64,000 nucleotides of DNA from Pirellulaceae bacterium (GTDB lineage: Bacteria; Planctomycetota; Planctomycetia; Pirellulales; Pirellulaceae). Positions 18,601 through 27,611 of this stretch are shown here, piece by piece. The stretch spans positions 461,621 through 525,620 of the forward strand of contig JAHBXS010000002.1 in assembly GCA_019636375.1 (NCBI GenBank). The letters run 5' to 3'. Made by a program: the position numbers and the translations under genes. The first letter of the stretch is position 1. Every line of letters begins with the position of its first letter. The notes beneath the pieces were generated by a model that made no database searches, was not told where the DNA came from, and worked only from the letters and a program-made list of their open reading frames with translations.

Positions 18601-21560
18601 CAGGGATCACCGGTTTGGGTGAGTATTTCTGACGACCGTTCTGCCTGTTCGATGCATTTGTGGTAAAGCGACGAAGAGTAAAGCAAAATGCTGTGATAAT
18701 TTCTTGATTGACCTTGCCCCCATTTATGTTCAAATTTTTCACGAATGGCGAGAGAACGCTGAACATATTTGATTCCGCGATTAAACCAAGGCAACAGACT
18801 CATTGCCGGTGCGTGCTCGGAGTAGGCTTGAGCCAATTCGAGCGTTGGAGAGTAAACCTCCGAAAGGTTCATGTGCCGCAAATGCGCCCACAGCGTGTAA
18901 TATTTATCTCTTGTATACCAGAAGGCGTGGCCCACTCGGCTGTGCAGGCGCCAAATAAGCCGTTGCCGTTCTTTGGGTATTGTCTTTTTTCGCCCAACCA
19001 ATAAATATGGAAACAGGGTGTGAATTGTTTGGACAATGAGTTCTTTGGTGAGATGAGCAAATAGACTCAATCGGTTTCCTGGAACACGATGCCCTAGATC
19101 ATGCAAAGCTGACATGTACTTCTGCCCCGCCAGCTCTTTGTCACCGCGTTTAAAGGCCAAATTACCCAATTTCATTTTGATCCTTGCCAATTCCAACGGA
19201 GGCAAAGAGCTTTCAAGGGTCTTGTCGAGCCAGTGAGCGGACTCGTCATAACGGCCTGCCAACATCAGAACGTCGGCCATTTGAGAATAGACTTCATGAC
19301 TTGTGATCGCGTCTGCATAGGGAAGCCCTAGCATGGCGATACGCAAAAACTCTTCGGCTTTTTCCAGCGATTGAAGACGTTGGGCTTGAGCAGTCGCCCT
19401 CAAGGCATACGCCAACGCCTGCGCATGGGATTCCGCCAAGTGATAGTGATAAGCCAAATCCGAGATATTCTCTGGATCGTTGTTTTCTAAATAGTGTGCG
19501 AATGCAAGGTGTAGTTCGCGACGTTTGGATGACGTGATCTCGGTTAAGAGCGACTCTTTAAGACGCTCATGGACAAAGAGATATTTGCCGTTAGTTAATT
19601 GCCACAATATTCGTTTGGACCGCGACCAAGCGAGACACTCTTCGACTCTCGATTTCGGCATTTGGCAGATTTCGGAAAGTTGTAGTTCATCAAACTCGTT
19701 GACTGAGATCGCCGCTACAAACAAAACTTGTTTTACTCGTAGAGGAACTTCAGACAAGCGGTTGACAAGTTCGCTAACAGAGTTTTCTGAAGTTTGGACG
19801 CTATTCAGCTTGCGGTTGTCGATTCGCCAATGGTTGCGTTCAAAAATGATCGCTTGATTTTCGATGAGGCCCTGAAGAATTGCCGTGGCCATAAAGGGGC
19901 TTCCGGCGGCAAGACGTTGGATGGCGGAAATCGCTGTTTCTGGAAGTTTGCCGCCGAGAGAGCCGATCAGGCCAGCGATTTCCTCATCGTTCATTTCGGC
20001 AAGATTGATGCACTGCTCGGTCTCGACATGTTCAAGAAAACCTAGATTTGCGTCCTCCTCGGTGCTTAGCGAAAAAATATAGATTGAGTTGTCGTGCAAT
20101 GCTTCGCTCGCCTTGCCAATAACTGCCAGTGCTTGAGGATCCAAATTCTGACAATCGTCGATCCAGATCAGTGCCGGAACTCCAGGTTGTCCCAGGACTG
20201 ACAAAAGTCGGATGATCGCATTTTCGACTTGAGTTCGGTTTAAGTCCTCTGGCGTTAACGCTCCACTCCATTCCCAGCCCATGCTTTGGGCCAATTCTGG
20301 AAACATGAGCGAAATTTCAGATCGAAATTCTATCAGCTTTTGACTCAAGTGATGAGAAAAACGTTCGCAAGTCTCTGCACGGCTTTTGACTTGCTCAACG
20401 ATTCGCAGCAGCGGACTAAGAGGGGTCTCGCGAGAGTTTTTTACGGCAATGCTTCGATAAACCATCAACGGTTGCCGGGATACCAACCGAATTAGCTCTT
20501 CGACTAGTCTCGTTTTTCCAAATCCTGCGAGACCTGCAACCGCAACCGAATGCCCCTTCCCCTCGTTCCTGCATTCGATAACATGTTGCTGCAACTTGTC
20601 CAATTCGGGTTTCCGACCCACAAAGGAAGGCTCGGCAAGGGTTCCCCGAATATCATCTCGGCCAATCACAAAATCGTCGAGCGATTGTCCTTCTGTCAAA
20701 AGAAGCTGGAGTTGCCTCAAGTCGGACAACACGGCGCTGGCTTTTTGATATCGGCTACGCGGGTCCTTTTTTAGCAATCGCAAAATAATATCAACGAGTG
20801 AAATCGGTAGCCCAAGATCCGCTAAATAGATTTGGGGATCGACAGTCACATGTTGATAGAGAATTGAACTGACAGAATCACCTTGAAAGGGCTCTCTCCC
20901 CACAACAAGATGAAACAAAAGTATCCCCAACGAATACAAGTCCGAAGCCGGACCGATGGGAGCCTGAATCGCACCGGAAACTTCTGGAGATGAAAATCTC
21001 GCGTACTCTAAAGCCAAATCGTCGTTGGTTTGAGTTCGATCGCAATAGTCACCAGGGCCCGGGCAGGCAAAGCAGACTCGTTCCCCCATCAGAAAAACGT
21101 TGGAGGCCCGCACGTTTCTAGCGACACACCCCAGCTCATGGACCTTTTCCAAGGCGACGAGTACGTCACAGGCGATCGATAAGGCCCGTTTGACTCTTTG
21201 ACTGGGAGACTGCCCAAGACCGATAATCTCGCTCAGGCGCCGACCAAAGACTTTTGGCTGCACAACATAGGCGTACGAGTCGGTGATACCAAATTCAAGC
21301 GGAGTCAAGAAGGAGGGGCACTCGATTTGCCCTAAAAGAAAAATTTCCTCCAAAAATGCTTCAATCTTTCTTGATCCGATTGCTGCCCGAGGCATCCACC
21401 GCAAAATGACCCGCAAATCTTCTTTCGCTCGAGAAATCTCGGTGACCTGCTCCGTATTGGGATGCTTGTTTGGATCACGCCCTAATTGCTCGGCCAAAGA
21501 TGAATAATCGCCGCCAATCATTTCTTGAAGGTAGGCGTCAGGTTTGTAATGGAGCGTCAT
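15660..21560 (-). CDS. Giant hybrid: degenerate Ser/Thr kinase, AAA/STAND ATPase, TPR, GAF, histidine kinase, receiver, Hpt
   Basis: This 1966-residue signalling protein resembles the Hstk type known from cyanobacteria and planctomycetes. The kinase-like domain (about 40-300) lacks the catalytic HRD (it reads VARNVRASN near 143) and a clear DFG, so it is probably a pseudokinase. A P-loop ATPase follows (GLAGFGKTRLVEEL near 343), then a long helical repeat region, GAF (about 1240-1400) and coiled coil. The HisKA H-box is SHEIRTPIAAIMG (near 1453), followed by HATPase with DSGIGM and GGTGLGLAIS, a receiver with LLDMQMPVLDGYS (near 1766) and a C-terminal Hpt (AHWIKGTGGTVG, near 1915). All phosphorelay residues are intact. 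ATG 21560 was chosen over an upstream TTG at 21659. No separate response regulator adjoins it. Confidence 0.9.
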   Translation of the reverse strand: MTLHYKPDAYLQEMIGGDYSSLAEQLGRDPNKHPNTEQVTEISRAKEDLRVILRWMPRAAIGSRKIEAFLEEIFLLGQIECPSFLTPLEFGITDSYAYVVQPKVFGRRLSEIIGLGQSPSQRVKRALSIACDVLVALEKVHELGCVARNVRASNVFLMGERVCFACPGPGDYCDRTQTNDDLALEYARFSSPEVSGAIQAPIGPASDLYSLGILLFHLVVGREPFQGDSVSSILYQHVTVDPQIYLADLGLPISLVDIILRLLKKDPRSRYQKASAVLSDLRQLQLLLTEGQSLDDFVIGRDDIRGTLAEPSFVGRKPELDKLQQHVIECRNEGKGHSVAVAGLAGFGKTRLVEELIRLVSRQPLMVYRSIAVKNSRETPLSPLLRIVEQVKSRAETCERFSHHLSQKLIEFRSEISLMFPELAQSMGWEWSGALTPEDLNRTQVENAIIRLLSVLGQPGVPALIWIDDCQNLDPQALAVIGKASEALHDNSIYIFSLSTEEDANLGFLEHVETEQCINLAEMNDEEIAGLIGSLGGKLPETAISAIQRLAAGSPFMATAILQGLIENQAIIFERNHWRIDNRKLNSVQTSENSVSELVNRLSEVPLRVKQVLFVAAISVNEFDELQLSEICQMPKSRVEECLAWSRSKRILWQLTNGKYLFVHERLKESLLTEITSSKRRELHLAFAHYLENNDPENISDLAYHYHLAESHAQALAYALRATAQAQRLQSLEKAEEFLRIAMLGLPYADAITSHEVYSQMADVLMLAGRYDESAHWLDKTLESSLPPLELARIKMKLGNLAFKRGDKELAGQKYMSALHDLGHRVPGNRLSLFAHLTKELIVQTIHTLFPYLLVGRKKTIPKERQRLIWRLHSRVGHAFWYTRDKYYTLWAHLRHMNLSEVYSPTLELAQAYSEHAPAMSLLPWFNRGIKYVQRSLAIREKFEHKWGQGQSRNYHSILLYSSSLYHKCIEQAERSSEILTQTGDPWEVHIAKYQQAASLLRLGDLKAALELARQTYDSAIAIGDYQSTGNIIDVWVRAAVGDIPEELLLAEVNREFHDVQGHCQVLLAHGIYLYFQGNYQVAEKKFSEAIKIAEKSGCIQAYVVPNYAWHATALRRQLETKPPRSPAKLKELQVKMLKSARRAVRISRRFTNDLPHALRELGAALAIVGRGRGAKAQLLQSMAVAKRHHASYELALTQELYGLIGREYGWPKAADLLEQGQESLRELRKSVARVEKVESISMLDRFDNLLVAGRQIISGHAPNEILSQTIAAAKKLLRGQRILIVERRQTPEGDYWFSQDSKANVDLNIIEEAVAELKTIVRDSERYLQADVAVRRHGTYLCSPIVAYGNVIACLYVANEFLTGLFGDDELRIADYLTATAGGALEKADGFRQLEELNVGLEQIVKERTATIEARSSELEQTALELMATQTKLEQARDEAERANATKSEFLARISHEIRTPIAAIMGFTELLLRGAVRDPDQQSKKLETILGNSSHLLQLINDLLDISKIEADKLELEAIQCSPVVLLQEVFSLLAVRAEQNGIQLTLKLDGPIPAYITSDPTRLKQILINIIGNAIKFTSVGEVAVIARLNQKTIESGLVRPVLEFEVRDSGIGMTPEQLAGLFKPFSQADSTITRKYGGTGLGLAISKRLSQALGGDLSATSESGVGSTFTVQIDPGDLQDIEMTTNESASDSLNTQSAKPIFVKADLRGLRVLVVDDAQTNRDLLNLMLKDAGAEVTTLCNGQEAVDAIQQDLVCDLVLLDMQMPVLDGYSAAKKLRQLQFSKPIIALTANTMVGDEEKCRKAGCTDYLSKPIDMNRLFAKLGELHGTDIESLSPKLDTIAGLESPVKIGEGASLQRNPNNEALPIWTEELPEDEIFRSFAEDFVKQVNDQFTKLSDLTHEMKFEEVASKAHWIKGTGGTVGLPTMSVIAKELEDATKARDYEQMLVSLEKLSQFIGHEQDN

Positions 21561-21866
21561 TGCTGATTGCAGGTTCTGTGATGGATCGCGATAAACGCAA
21601 GGCGCAAGGGGAAAAACTGCGCGGGAAAGTTTAGTTTTGCAGCGTATGAATGCGTCCAAAAAATCTGCCCAAACCTATTCATTTTGAGAATATTTAGCTT
21701 TTGAGCGGATTAATCCGGTCATGACACCAGATTGGGCACCATTGGCGAATTTTCTTTTCCAGAAAAAACGTTGCAAATGGGTTTTAGTGAGTTATTTTGG
21801 AGAGATGTTTGCCGCGTAACCAAATGCCTTTACGCCCAGCCACTTTTCCATTTATTCGCTGGCAAG

Positions 21867-23279
21867 ATGTCAACAACTGATTCTTTTCTAAAAACCGAAA
21901 TTTCTTGGGAAGATGACTACCGTGATCGGGTCAATCCCAGGTTGATTACGGAATTAATGCATCGCTGTGTTCCTGCAGTGCAGGCATGCAATTGGCAAGT
22001 GATTGCTGTTGAAGAGGGATACGCGGAAACCTTGTTACCCCTCAACCAGGCGACAACAAACCAGCACGGAACACACCAAGCGGCATTGATTTCTCTCAGT
22101 GCTGACTACACCGGTGGTATGGCGATTGTCTCGCTACTTCGCGGCGTTCCAATGGCCGGTATCCACAAATGCTCAACAAAAGAAGCGGCATCATTGTGGC
22201 TGGCCGCTATGAATGTCAAATACAAATCTCCCAGCACCGGTGACCTCATCGGTCGCTGCCGAATTAACGACATCAATCGTGACAAAATTTTGTCACGCTA
22301 CTCCCAAGGTAAACGAGTCCTCGTAACGTTGCCTGTGATATTCGAATCAAACGGCGAAATCGTAGCGGAGGCAGAAATGACTTATTTTTGCCAACCCGCG
22401 ATCCAATTGCTGGAGCCTGGTAAAAAAACGTCCACCCTTTTCAATCAAAAAATCAAAGCCTCCGCTCGGATGATTGCCGGGGTTCGAGCCAAGGCTTACT
22501 TCACTGAGAATGGTCGCAACTATCGCGTCGATTCGGCACACACGGAAATTGCCGCTGGTCCTCAAGGAGCCCTGTTGGCCGAAAAACTCAATCGAGCCTT
22601 GCCGCAGTTGGTGGAAATGGTCCAGGCAAGAACCCAACACGGCGAAGAACTCATTCGCGCGATCCCAAGACTACAACAGGTCGTCAATATGGGGGCCGGA
22701 CTCGATATGCGTCCATTCCAACTCCAGTCCGCTTATCCAAACTTGACCCACTTCGATCTCGACCTCCCCGAAATGTTGCACGAGCGAGACCGAGTCGCGG
22801 CCCTCATTCCAAATTCTTCGAATGTCAACCGAATTTCGATTCCCGCAGATTTTCTCAACGATCAAGTCGACGAACTTTTGCTCAAAAACGGATTCGACCC
22901 AACACTCCCGACGGCGATCATCTTCGAGGGCTGCTCGATGTATTTTAGCTCAGAAATCAATCGACGAATGCTGACGGCAATGGGCAATTTGCTCCGACAT
23001 CCCGATAGCCGACTGTGGGTCGACTTCGTTTCCGAGTCTGTCTTCAACGGTCAAACTCAAATCCCAGAAGTCCTCGAGTTTCTCGCCCGCATGGACGATT
23101 TAGGCGAAGCGTTCGTCTTCGGCTGCGATGATTCAGCGCGACTTAGTGCCGATTGCGGTATGCAGCTTGTTGAATCCCTCTCGGTGCGCGAGTTCTATAA
23201 CCGCAAAGGCAAGCCCAGCCAAGACCCAGTCCTAGACCAGTACTCATTCAGTATTTTCAAACAAGCAGACGATCAATAG
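21867..23279 (+). CDS. Fusion of a hotdog-fold (DUF4442-like) domain with an LCM-type O-methyltransferase
   Basis: Two unrelated domains share one chain of 470 residues. Residues 1-170 look like a hotdog thioesterase of the DUF4442/YiiD group: the QHGTHQAALISLSADYTGGM helix and the NVKYKSPSTGDLIGRCRI strands are typical. Residues 210-470 match the leucine carboxyl methyltransferase/TIGR00027 group that methylates carboxyl or hydroxyl groups with SAM: VVNMGAGLDMRPFQL is motif I and THFDLDLPEMLHERDRV binds the ribose. The pairing suggests action on an acyl or polyketide-like substrate, which is inference. The frame opens upstream at TTG 21732 and has an ATG at 21777; I prefer ATG 21867 because the hotdog homology starts just after it. 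Confidence 0.8.
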   Translation: MSTTDSFLKTEISWEDDYRDRVNPRLITELMHRCVPAVQACNWQVIAVEEGYAETLLPLNQATTNQHGTHQAALISLSADYTGGMAIVSLLRGVPMAGIHKCSTKEAASLWLAAMNVKYKSPSTGDLIGRCRINDINRDKILSRYSQGKRVLVTLPVIFESNGEIVAEAEMTYFCQPAIQLLEPGKKTSTLFNQKIKASARMIAGVRAKAYFTENGRNYRVDSAHTEIAAGPQGALLAEKLNRALPQLVEMVQARTQHGEELIRAIPRLQQVVNMGAGLDMRPFQLQSAYPNLTHFDLDLPEMLHERDRVAALIPNSSNVNRISIPADFLNDQVDELLLKNGFDPTLPTAIIFEGCSMYFSSEINRRMLTAMGNLLRHPDSRLWVDFVSESVFNGQTQIPEVLEFLARMDDLGEAFVFGCDDSARLSADCGMQLVESLSVREFYNRKGKPSQDPVLDQYSFSIFKQADDQ

Positions 23280-23348
23280 CCTGAAATCGTCCCCACGCGA
23301 CATCTTCAAGTCTACCAAACCAAAGAACCCACGGCGCCGGGCGCAAAA

Positions 23349-25457
23349 TCAACCGTTTACCAGCAAATCGCGGAGTTTCCGCCGCATGACCTTGTTACTC
23401 GCCGTGCGAGGAAGCGATTCGACCACGCGAACCTCGCGTGCTCGAAACAAGGGGTTCAATTCCGTTTTGAGACGCTGGTTAAATTCCTTCAGAAGTTGCT
23501 CTGCCATTAATGGCCGATCACAAACGGCGAACACTACTAATTCTTCCGGACCTCCTGATGTCGACAGGGCAATTGCCGCCGTTTCGCGAACACCATCAGT
23601 TTCATTCATCACCCGCTCAAGCTCAGCCGAACTGACTTTGATTCCTCCCAAGTTCATCGTATCGTCAACGCGTCCTCCCGCGACGAAACCACCTTTAGGC
23701 AATCGCCGAAAATGATCACCGTGGCGTCTCAAGATCAAATCTTCCCCGCTCCCCTGCCCTGCCATAGACTGCACGATCCGATTCCCACTCGCCGACTCGA
23801 CGCCGACCGAAATTCGCGGCGTGTCCCCAAAATAGGTTTCACGATGGTCTCGATTGAGCAGACGAGTCGAAAGTCCAAGCGATGGCGGAATCAAAAACAA
23901 TTCCCCTTCGTTGGCCGCATTCCCCGCCTCGTCCAAAATCACAAAATCTAGGCCAGCGGCCGGAGTAGAAAAAGCACTAGGCACATTCGCTTGTAATACA
24001 GTGGAAGTGATGTAGCCTCCCCCAATCTCCGTTCCGCCGCAATACTCAATCACCGGCCGCATTCCCGCCAAGGACGACAGGTAAAACATATCGTCCGGCT
24101 GCGAACTTTCCCCCGTGGAACTGTAAACATGGATGCGCGACCAATCCCAGGCTTCCATATCACGCGAGGCCCGCCAGGCTTTGACCAACGTCGGAATCAC
24201 TCCCAACATTTGCACCCTGGCGTCTTGAACAAATTGCCCGAAGCCGGGGCCAACCGGTGCGTCTTCGTAGAGGGCAATGGTCCCTCGATTGATCAGCGTC
24301 GCAAAAATTAAAAACGGCCCCATCATCCATCCCAAGTTTGTCGGCCAACAAGTCACATTGCTAGGTTGGATATCTTGATGGCAATACCCATCGACTGCAC
24401 ACTTGATGGGGGTCGTGTGGGTCCAAGGGATGGCCTTGGGGTCTCCCGTTGTTCCCGAAGAAAACAAGATATTGATCACATCGTCTGAGGAACCATGATG
24501 CGCCAATTCCAACGGCGCTGCCCAACCGTTTTCAAAAAATTCGTCGTAGGGGATGTCTTGCTCGCGAAGACTGACACTCAATGTATCCCCGTGGCGTAGA
24601 CAAATGACTGGAATCTCGCTCGCTTCGGCAACTTTGGCGAAAAGGGGAATCCGTTTCCCGCCCCGCTCCATCTCATCATACGTAAACACGGCTTTAGCCC
24701 CACCGATTCGCAACCGGCTTGAAATCTCCCGAGCTGCAAAACTATCGGCAATCGAAACGATCAAGCATCCGGCCCAAATCGCTCCCAAATAAATCGCCAC
24801 AGAGTCAGCCGTCATCGGCAAGACAACCGCCAAAGGATCACCGGGACAGAATCCCGCTTTGCGAATCGCTCCGGCAACGGCTTGCACTTTCGCGTGCAAC
24901 TCGCCGTAGCTGAGATAATTCAATTGGCCGTCCGAGCCCCCTGATACAATCGCGATCTGATCGGCAGGAGCCTCAAAACAGCTCTCAACAATGTTCAAAC
25001 AGGCTCCCGGAAACCAAACCGGCTCTTCGATCCCGGCATCAAGCTCCACCAATTGATGCGGCGGGACCGCAAAGCGAATGTTTAGCCGCGCAACAGCCGC
25101 TGCCCAAAATCCAGCTCGATCCGTGACACTCCAGCGATGAAACTCGACGAATGAATGGTGGCCCAACTCACGCATCCACATCGCCAAATTCGACTCTTGC
25201 AGCTCGTGTTCGCCGGGCAACCACATCGGAGGCGGCCCCTGACTTTCGCTCGACCACTCCGCGAAACACTCGCGCCAAACGGTCTGCCAATCTTCAGGCC
25301 GGGCGACTCCGCGTAACAAATTCACGCAGCACCCCCAGCGTTCTTCCGAACCCATCGGCGTTGACCACAGTTGGTTCACCTGTTCCAAAGTCGCTATCGG
25401 AATTTGATGCCCTGCGGGAAATTTGATCATGACACGACGATCCTTGACTGCGGCCAC
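23349..25457 (-). CDS. AMP-forming acyl-CoA synthetase (ACS-type, large)
   Basis: This 702-residue ANL-superfamily ligase activates a carboxylic acid to the acyl-AMP and then the CoA thioester. The P-loop is INILFSSGTTGDPKAIPWTHTT (about 335-356). The acetyl-CoA-synthetase N-terminal cap WFPGACLNIVE is present (about 147-157), YCGGTEIGGGY binds AMP, GRVDDTMNLGGIKVSSAELE is the hinge, and the catalytic lysine is in PRTASNKVMRRKLRDLL near the C-terminus. Length and cap resemble acetyl-/acetoacetyl-CoA synthetases and the plant AAE17/18 group; the substrate cannot be read. The GTG start has a GGAAGG site within the gap to the flavin reductase gene (14 bases), so the two are co-transcribed with hmgA, hinting at aromatic-acid catabolism. 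Confidence 0.88.
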   Translation of the reverse strand: MAAVKDRRVMIKFPAGHQIPIATLEQVNQLWSTPMGSEERWGCCVNLLRGVARPEDWQTVWRECFAEWSSESQGPPPMWLPGEHELQESNLAMWMRELGHHSFVEFHRWSVTDRAGFWAAAVARLNIRFAVPPHQLVELDAGIEEPVWFPGACLNIVESCFEAPADQIAIVSGGSDGQLNYLSYGELHAKVQAVAGAIRKAGFCPGDPLAVVLPMTADSVAIYLGAIWAGCLIVSIADSFAAREISSRLRIGGAKAVFTYDEMERGGKRIPLFAKVAEASEIPVICLRHGDTLSVSLREQDIPYDEFFENGWAAPLELAHHGSSDDVINILFSSGTTGDPKAIPWTHTTPIKCAVDGYCHQDIQPSNVTCWPTNLGWMMGPFLIFATLINRGTIALYEDAPVGPGFGQFVQDARVQMLGVIPTLVKAWRASRDMEAWDWSRIHVYSSTGESSQPDDMFYLSSLAGMRPVIEYCGGTEIGGGYITSTVLQANVPSAFSTPAAGLDFVILDEAGNAANEGELFLIPPSLGLSTRLLNRDHRETYFGDTPRISVGVESASGNRIVQSMAGQGSGEDLILRRHGDHFRRLPKGGFVAGGRVDDTMNLGGIKVSSAELERVMNETDGVRETAAIALSTSGGPEELVVFAVCDRPLMAEQLLKEFNQRLKTELNPLFRAREVRVVESLPRTASNKVMRRKLRDLLVNG

Positions 25458-25471
25458 AACGGGCCTTCCCC

Positions 25472-26056
25472 CTAAATTTCAAAACGATCGCAAGTGCGAC
25501 TATAACTCAATCCGCCCATCCTCCCGATTGAATCGAGCAATTCGGGATCGATCTTTTGTTCAGCGTTCAGAATCCGATCATCAATGTGCATCCACTCGAT
25601 AATCCCAAACACGGCAGCAGCCGAACCGATCTTCACGATTTCGTGAACTCGACATTCGAAGTTAATTGGCGACTCCAAAAGTCGTGGCGGTTGAACCTTC
25701 GTCGAAGGAACGGGGGTCAAGCCGGTGTGGTCAAACTCGCTTTCTTCATAAGGAAAATCCCCCGCCGAAACAGCCATTGGCGTCCGTAGCGAATAAGGGA
25801 CAATGTTGACCACAAATTCACCGGTCGCTTCGACATTTCGTTGAGTATCTTTCGGGCTGCCGTCGGATTTGAGCGAGGTCGAAAACATCAACGTCGGCGG
25901 TGAACTCCCGACACCCGCGAAATAACTAAACGGTGCCAAGTTCGGAACACCCTTGCTCGAAACCGTCGAGACCCAAGCAATCGGGCGCGGCGTGATCGCT
26001 CGAATCATCAACGCATAACAACGCGAGCCATCGAGCGTACTAAAATCGACTTCCAT
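25472..26056 (-). CDS. Flavin reductase-like (FMN-binding split barrel) protein
   Basis: This is a 194-residue FMN-binding split-barrel protein of the flavin reductase-like family (PF01613). Hallmarks are ITPRPIAWVSTVSSKGVPNLAPFSYF (about 20-45), the PPTLMFSTS strand, the DTQRNVEATGEFVVNIV block and the FECRVHEIVKIG segment. Members reduce flavin for a partner monooxygenase or act directly as oxidoreductases. It lies between hmgA (61 bases upstream) and the acyl-CoA synthetase (14 bases downstream), with AAGGTAG before its ATG. Similar genes accompany homogentisate dioxygenase in other bacteria, so a role in aromatic catabolism is likely but unproven. No monooxygenase gene is adjacent. Confidence 0.88.
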   Translation of the reverse strand: MEVDFSTLDGSRCYALMIRAITPRPIAWVSTVSSKGVPNLAPFSYFAGVGSSPPTLMFSTSLKSDGSPKDTQRNVEATGEFVVNIVPYSLRTPMAVSAGDFPYEESEFDHTGLTPVPSTKVQPPRLLESPINFECRVHEIVKIGSAAAVFGIIEWMHIDDRILNAEQKIDPELLDSIGRMGGLSYSRTCDRFEI

Positions 26057-26116
26057 TAATTTCTACCTTGTTGATCCAGGTAATCGGCAGCGATGAGCGA
26101 CGGTCAAGTACTTTTC

Positions 26117-27286
26117 TTACAACCAACTCTTGGGGTAGCTCGGATCGTCTACTTGCATCGCTTGTACCGTTGGGTGCAACCGCCGATCGGTGTCGAACAT
26201 CACGGCCATTTCGTTGGTGCGGTCCATCTCCATACTCTTCATGATCGTTCCCGGATGCGGCCCGTGAGGAATTCCACCGGGATGCAGCGTCATCGAGCCC
26301 AGATCGACTCCTCGCCGGGAGCCAAACTCCCCGTCGACATAAAACAACACTTCGTCCGCCTCGACATTGCTGTGAACATACGGGACCTTGACGGCCTGCG
26401 GATGGTGGTCGAGATGCCGAGGAGCGAACGTACAGATCACAAACCCACGACATTCAAAAGTCTGCTGAAACGGCGGCGGCAAATGTACGGTGCCGGTCAA
26501 CGGCTCGAAGTCCCAAGCGTTAAACGTGTACGGATACAAAAACCCGTCCCAGCCCACAACATCAAACGGATGGTGAGTCATCGTGACTCGCGTTAGGTTT
26601 TGATGGACTTTGATCAAGATGGATGTCGGCTCCTCACGATCGATTAAGCACAATTCTTCCGGCGAATGAAAATCCCGCTCGTACAGTGGAGCACCCAGAT
26701 AGATTTGCCCATCCGGATTGTGGTACCGGTCTGGCACGCGCACCGGAGCAAAACACTCAAGGATCAGATGGTCTTCCTTTTGAATATCATCCGAAACGAT
26801 GCGATAGGTCGTCGAACGAGGCACCACAACATAATCACCTCGTCGATAGGGAACCTTGCCGTACAAAGTTTCCAGATAGCCCGAACCTTGCTGAATAAAA
26901 ATCACTTCGTCTGCGGCGCCGTTACGAAAAAGTTCCTCTTGTGGCTGATCTGGTTTACACCTCCAGGCGACAAGGTCATCGTTGAAGAGCATCGGAACCC
27001 GACCAGTAACCGGCTGACCACCTCGCGGCAAGTCCTGCGTCTTGAAGTGATGGTGCCGCAATTCCCGATCATCAGCCGCCTCAATCGGAATCTGCCCCGC
27101 CGAGGCCGTTTCCAAAACCCGTGTCGGCGGTCGTAGGTGGTATAAGATCGAATAGGCACGGTCGAATCCGTGCGTCGTGATGATATGCTCGTAGTACAAC
27201 CCCTCGTTGAGGAAGCTATTCTCGCCGTTTGGTAAAATGATATGCCGCTTGGGGGGAAGTTTTCCAAGTCGTCGATAACTGGGCAT
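26117..27286 (-). CDS. hmgA: Homogentisate 1,2-dioxygenase
   Basis: HmgA opens the ring of homogentisate with O2 to give maleylacetoacetate, a step of tyrosine and phenylalanine breakdown. The 389-residue chain is shorter than the 430-445 of the proteobacterial and human enzymes, as in several bacterial HmgA-like proteins. The cupin iron site is visible: HSNVEADEVLFYVDGEF supplies His and Glu, and GGIPHGPHPG supplies the second His. The segment VGWDGFLYPYTFNAWDFEP is characteristic of the family. It is the first gene of a three-gene minus-strand cluster with the flavin reductase and acyl-CoA synthetase. The neighbouring pathway enzymes (4-hydroxyphenylpyruvate dioxygenase, fumarylacetoacetase, isomerase) are not in the window. 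Confidence 0.9.
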   Translation of the reverse strand: MPSYRRLGKLPPKRHIILPNGENSFLNEGLYYEHIITTHGFDRAYSILYHLRPPTRVLETASAGQIPIEAADDRELRHHHFKTQDLPRGGQPVTGRVPMLFNDDLVAWRCKPDQPQEELFRNGAADEVIFIQQGSGYLETLYGKVPYRRGDYVVVPRSTTYRIVSDDIQKEDHLILECFAPVRVPDRYHNPDGQIYLGAPLYERDFHSPEELCLIDREEPTSILIKVHQNLTRVTMTHHPFDVVGWDGFLYPYTFNAWDFEPLTGTVHLPPPFQQTFECRGFVICTFAPRHLDHHPQAVKVPYVHSNVEADEVLFYVDGEFGSRRGVDLGSMTLHPGGIPHGPHPGTIMKSMEMDRTNEMAVMFDTDRRLHPTVQAMQVDDPSYPKSWL

Positions 27287-27611
27287 CGTTGGGTTCCAAG
27301 TCGTTTAAATCGAGTAGTTTGCTAGGGGATTTTAAGTGGCCATTTGAAGAGTCAACCACTGGGTCAAAGTTCAGTTGGCTGGGAAATTTTCGCAGAGTCA
27401 CGCCTACGTCCTAGTTTAACCGAAATCATGTAAACTTGTTAATAGGCTGGGCTCTTCGCGGGCTTTCCATCTCCGCGATTCAGCAGAACCGCCGAATTTT
27501 TGGGGCTGTCCACGAAAGGCTGTCCCAAGCCGAACATGATGCTCGAACAGAACCCGTAAATTGCGACTTGCAAATGGGGTTGATCCTTGTTTTAAAAATG
27601 GTCTCAAAAAC
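27287..27611. other. Divergent intergenic region
   Basis: The promoters of the hmgA cluster (minus) and the SDR gene (plus) should lie here. An open frame runs through the second half in phase with the SDR but has no ATG near a ribosome-binding site. No repeat or RNA gene was recognised. Confidence 0.4.

Noticed and set aside
23349..25457. Naming it acetoacetyl-CoA synthetase (acsA/aacS)
   Set aside because: The N-terminal cap fits the ACS group, but the sequence alone does not separate acetate, acetoacetate or aromatic-acid substrates.
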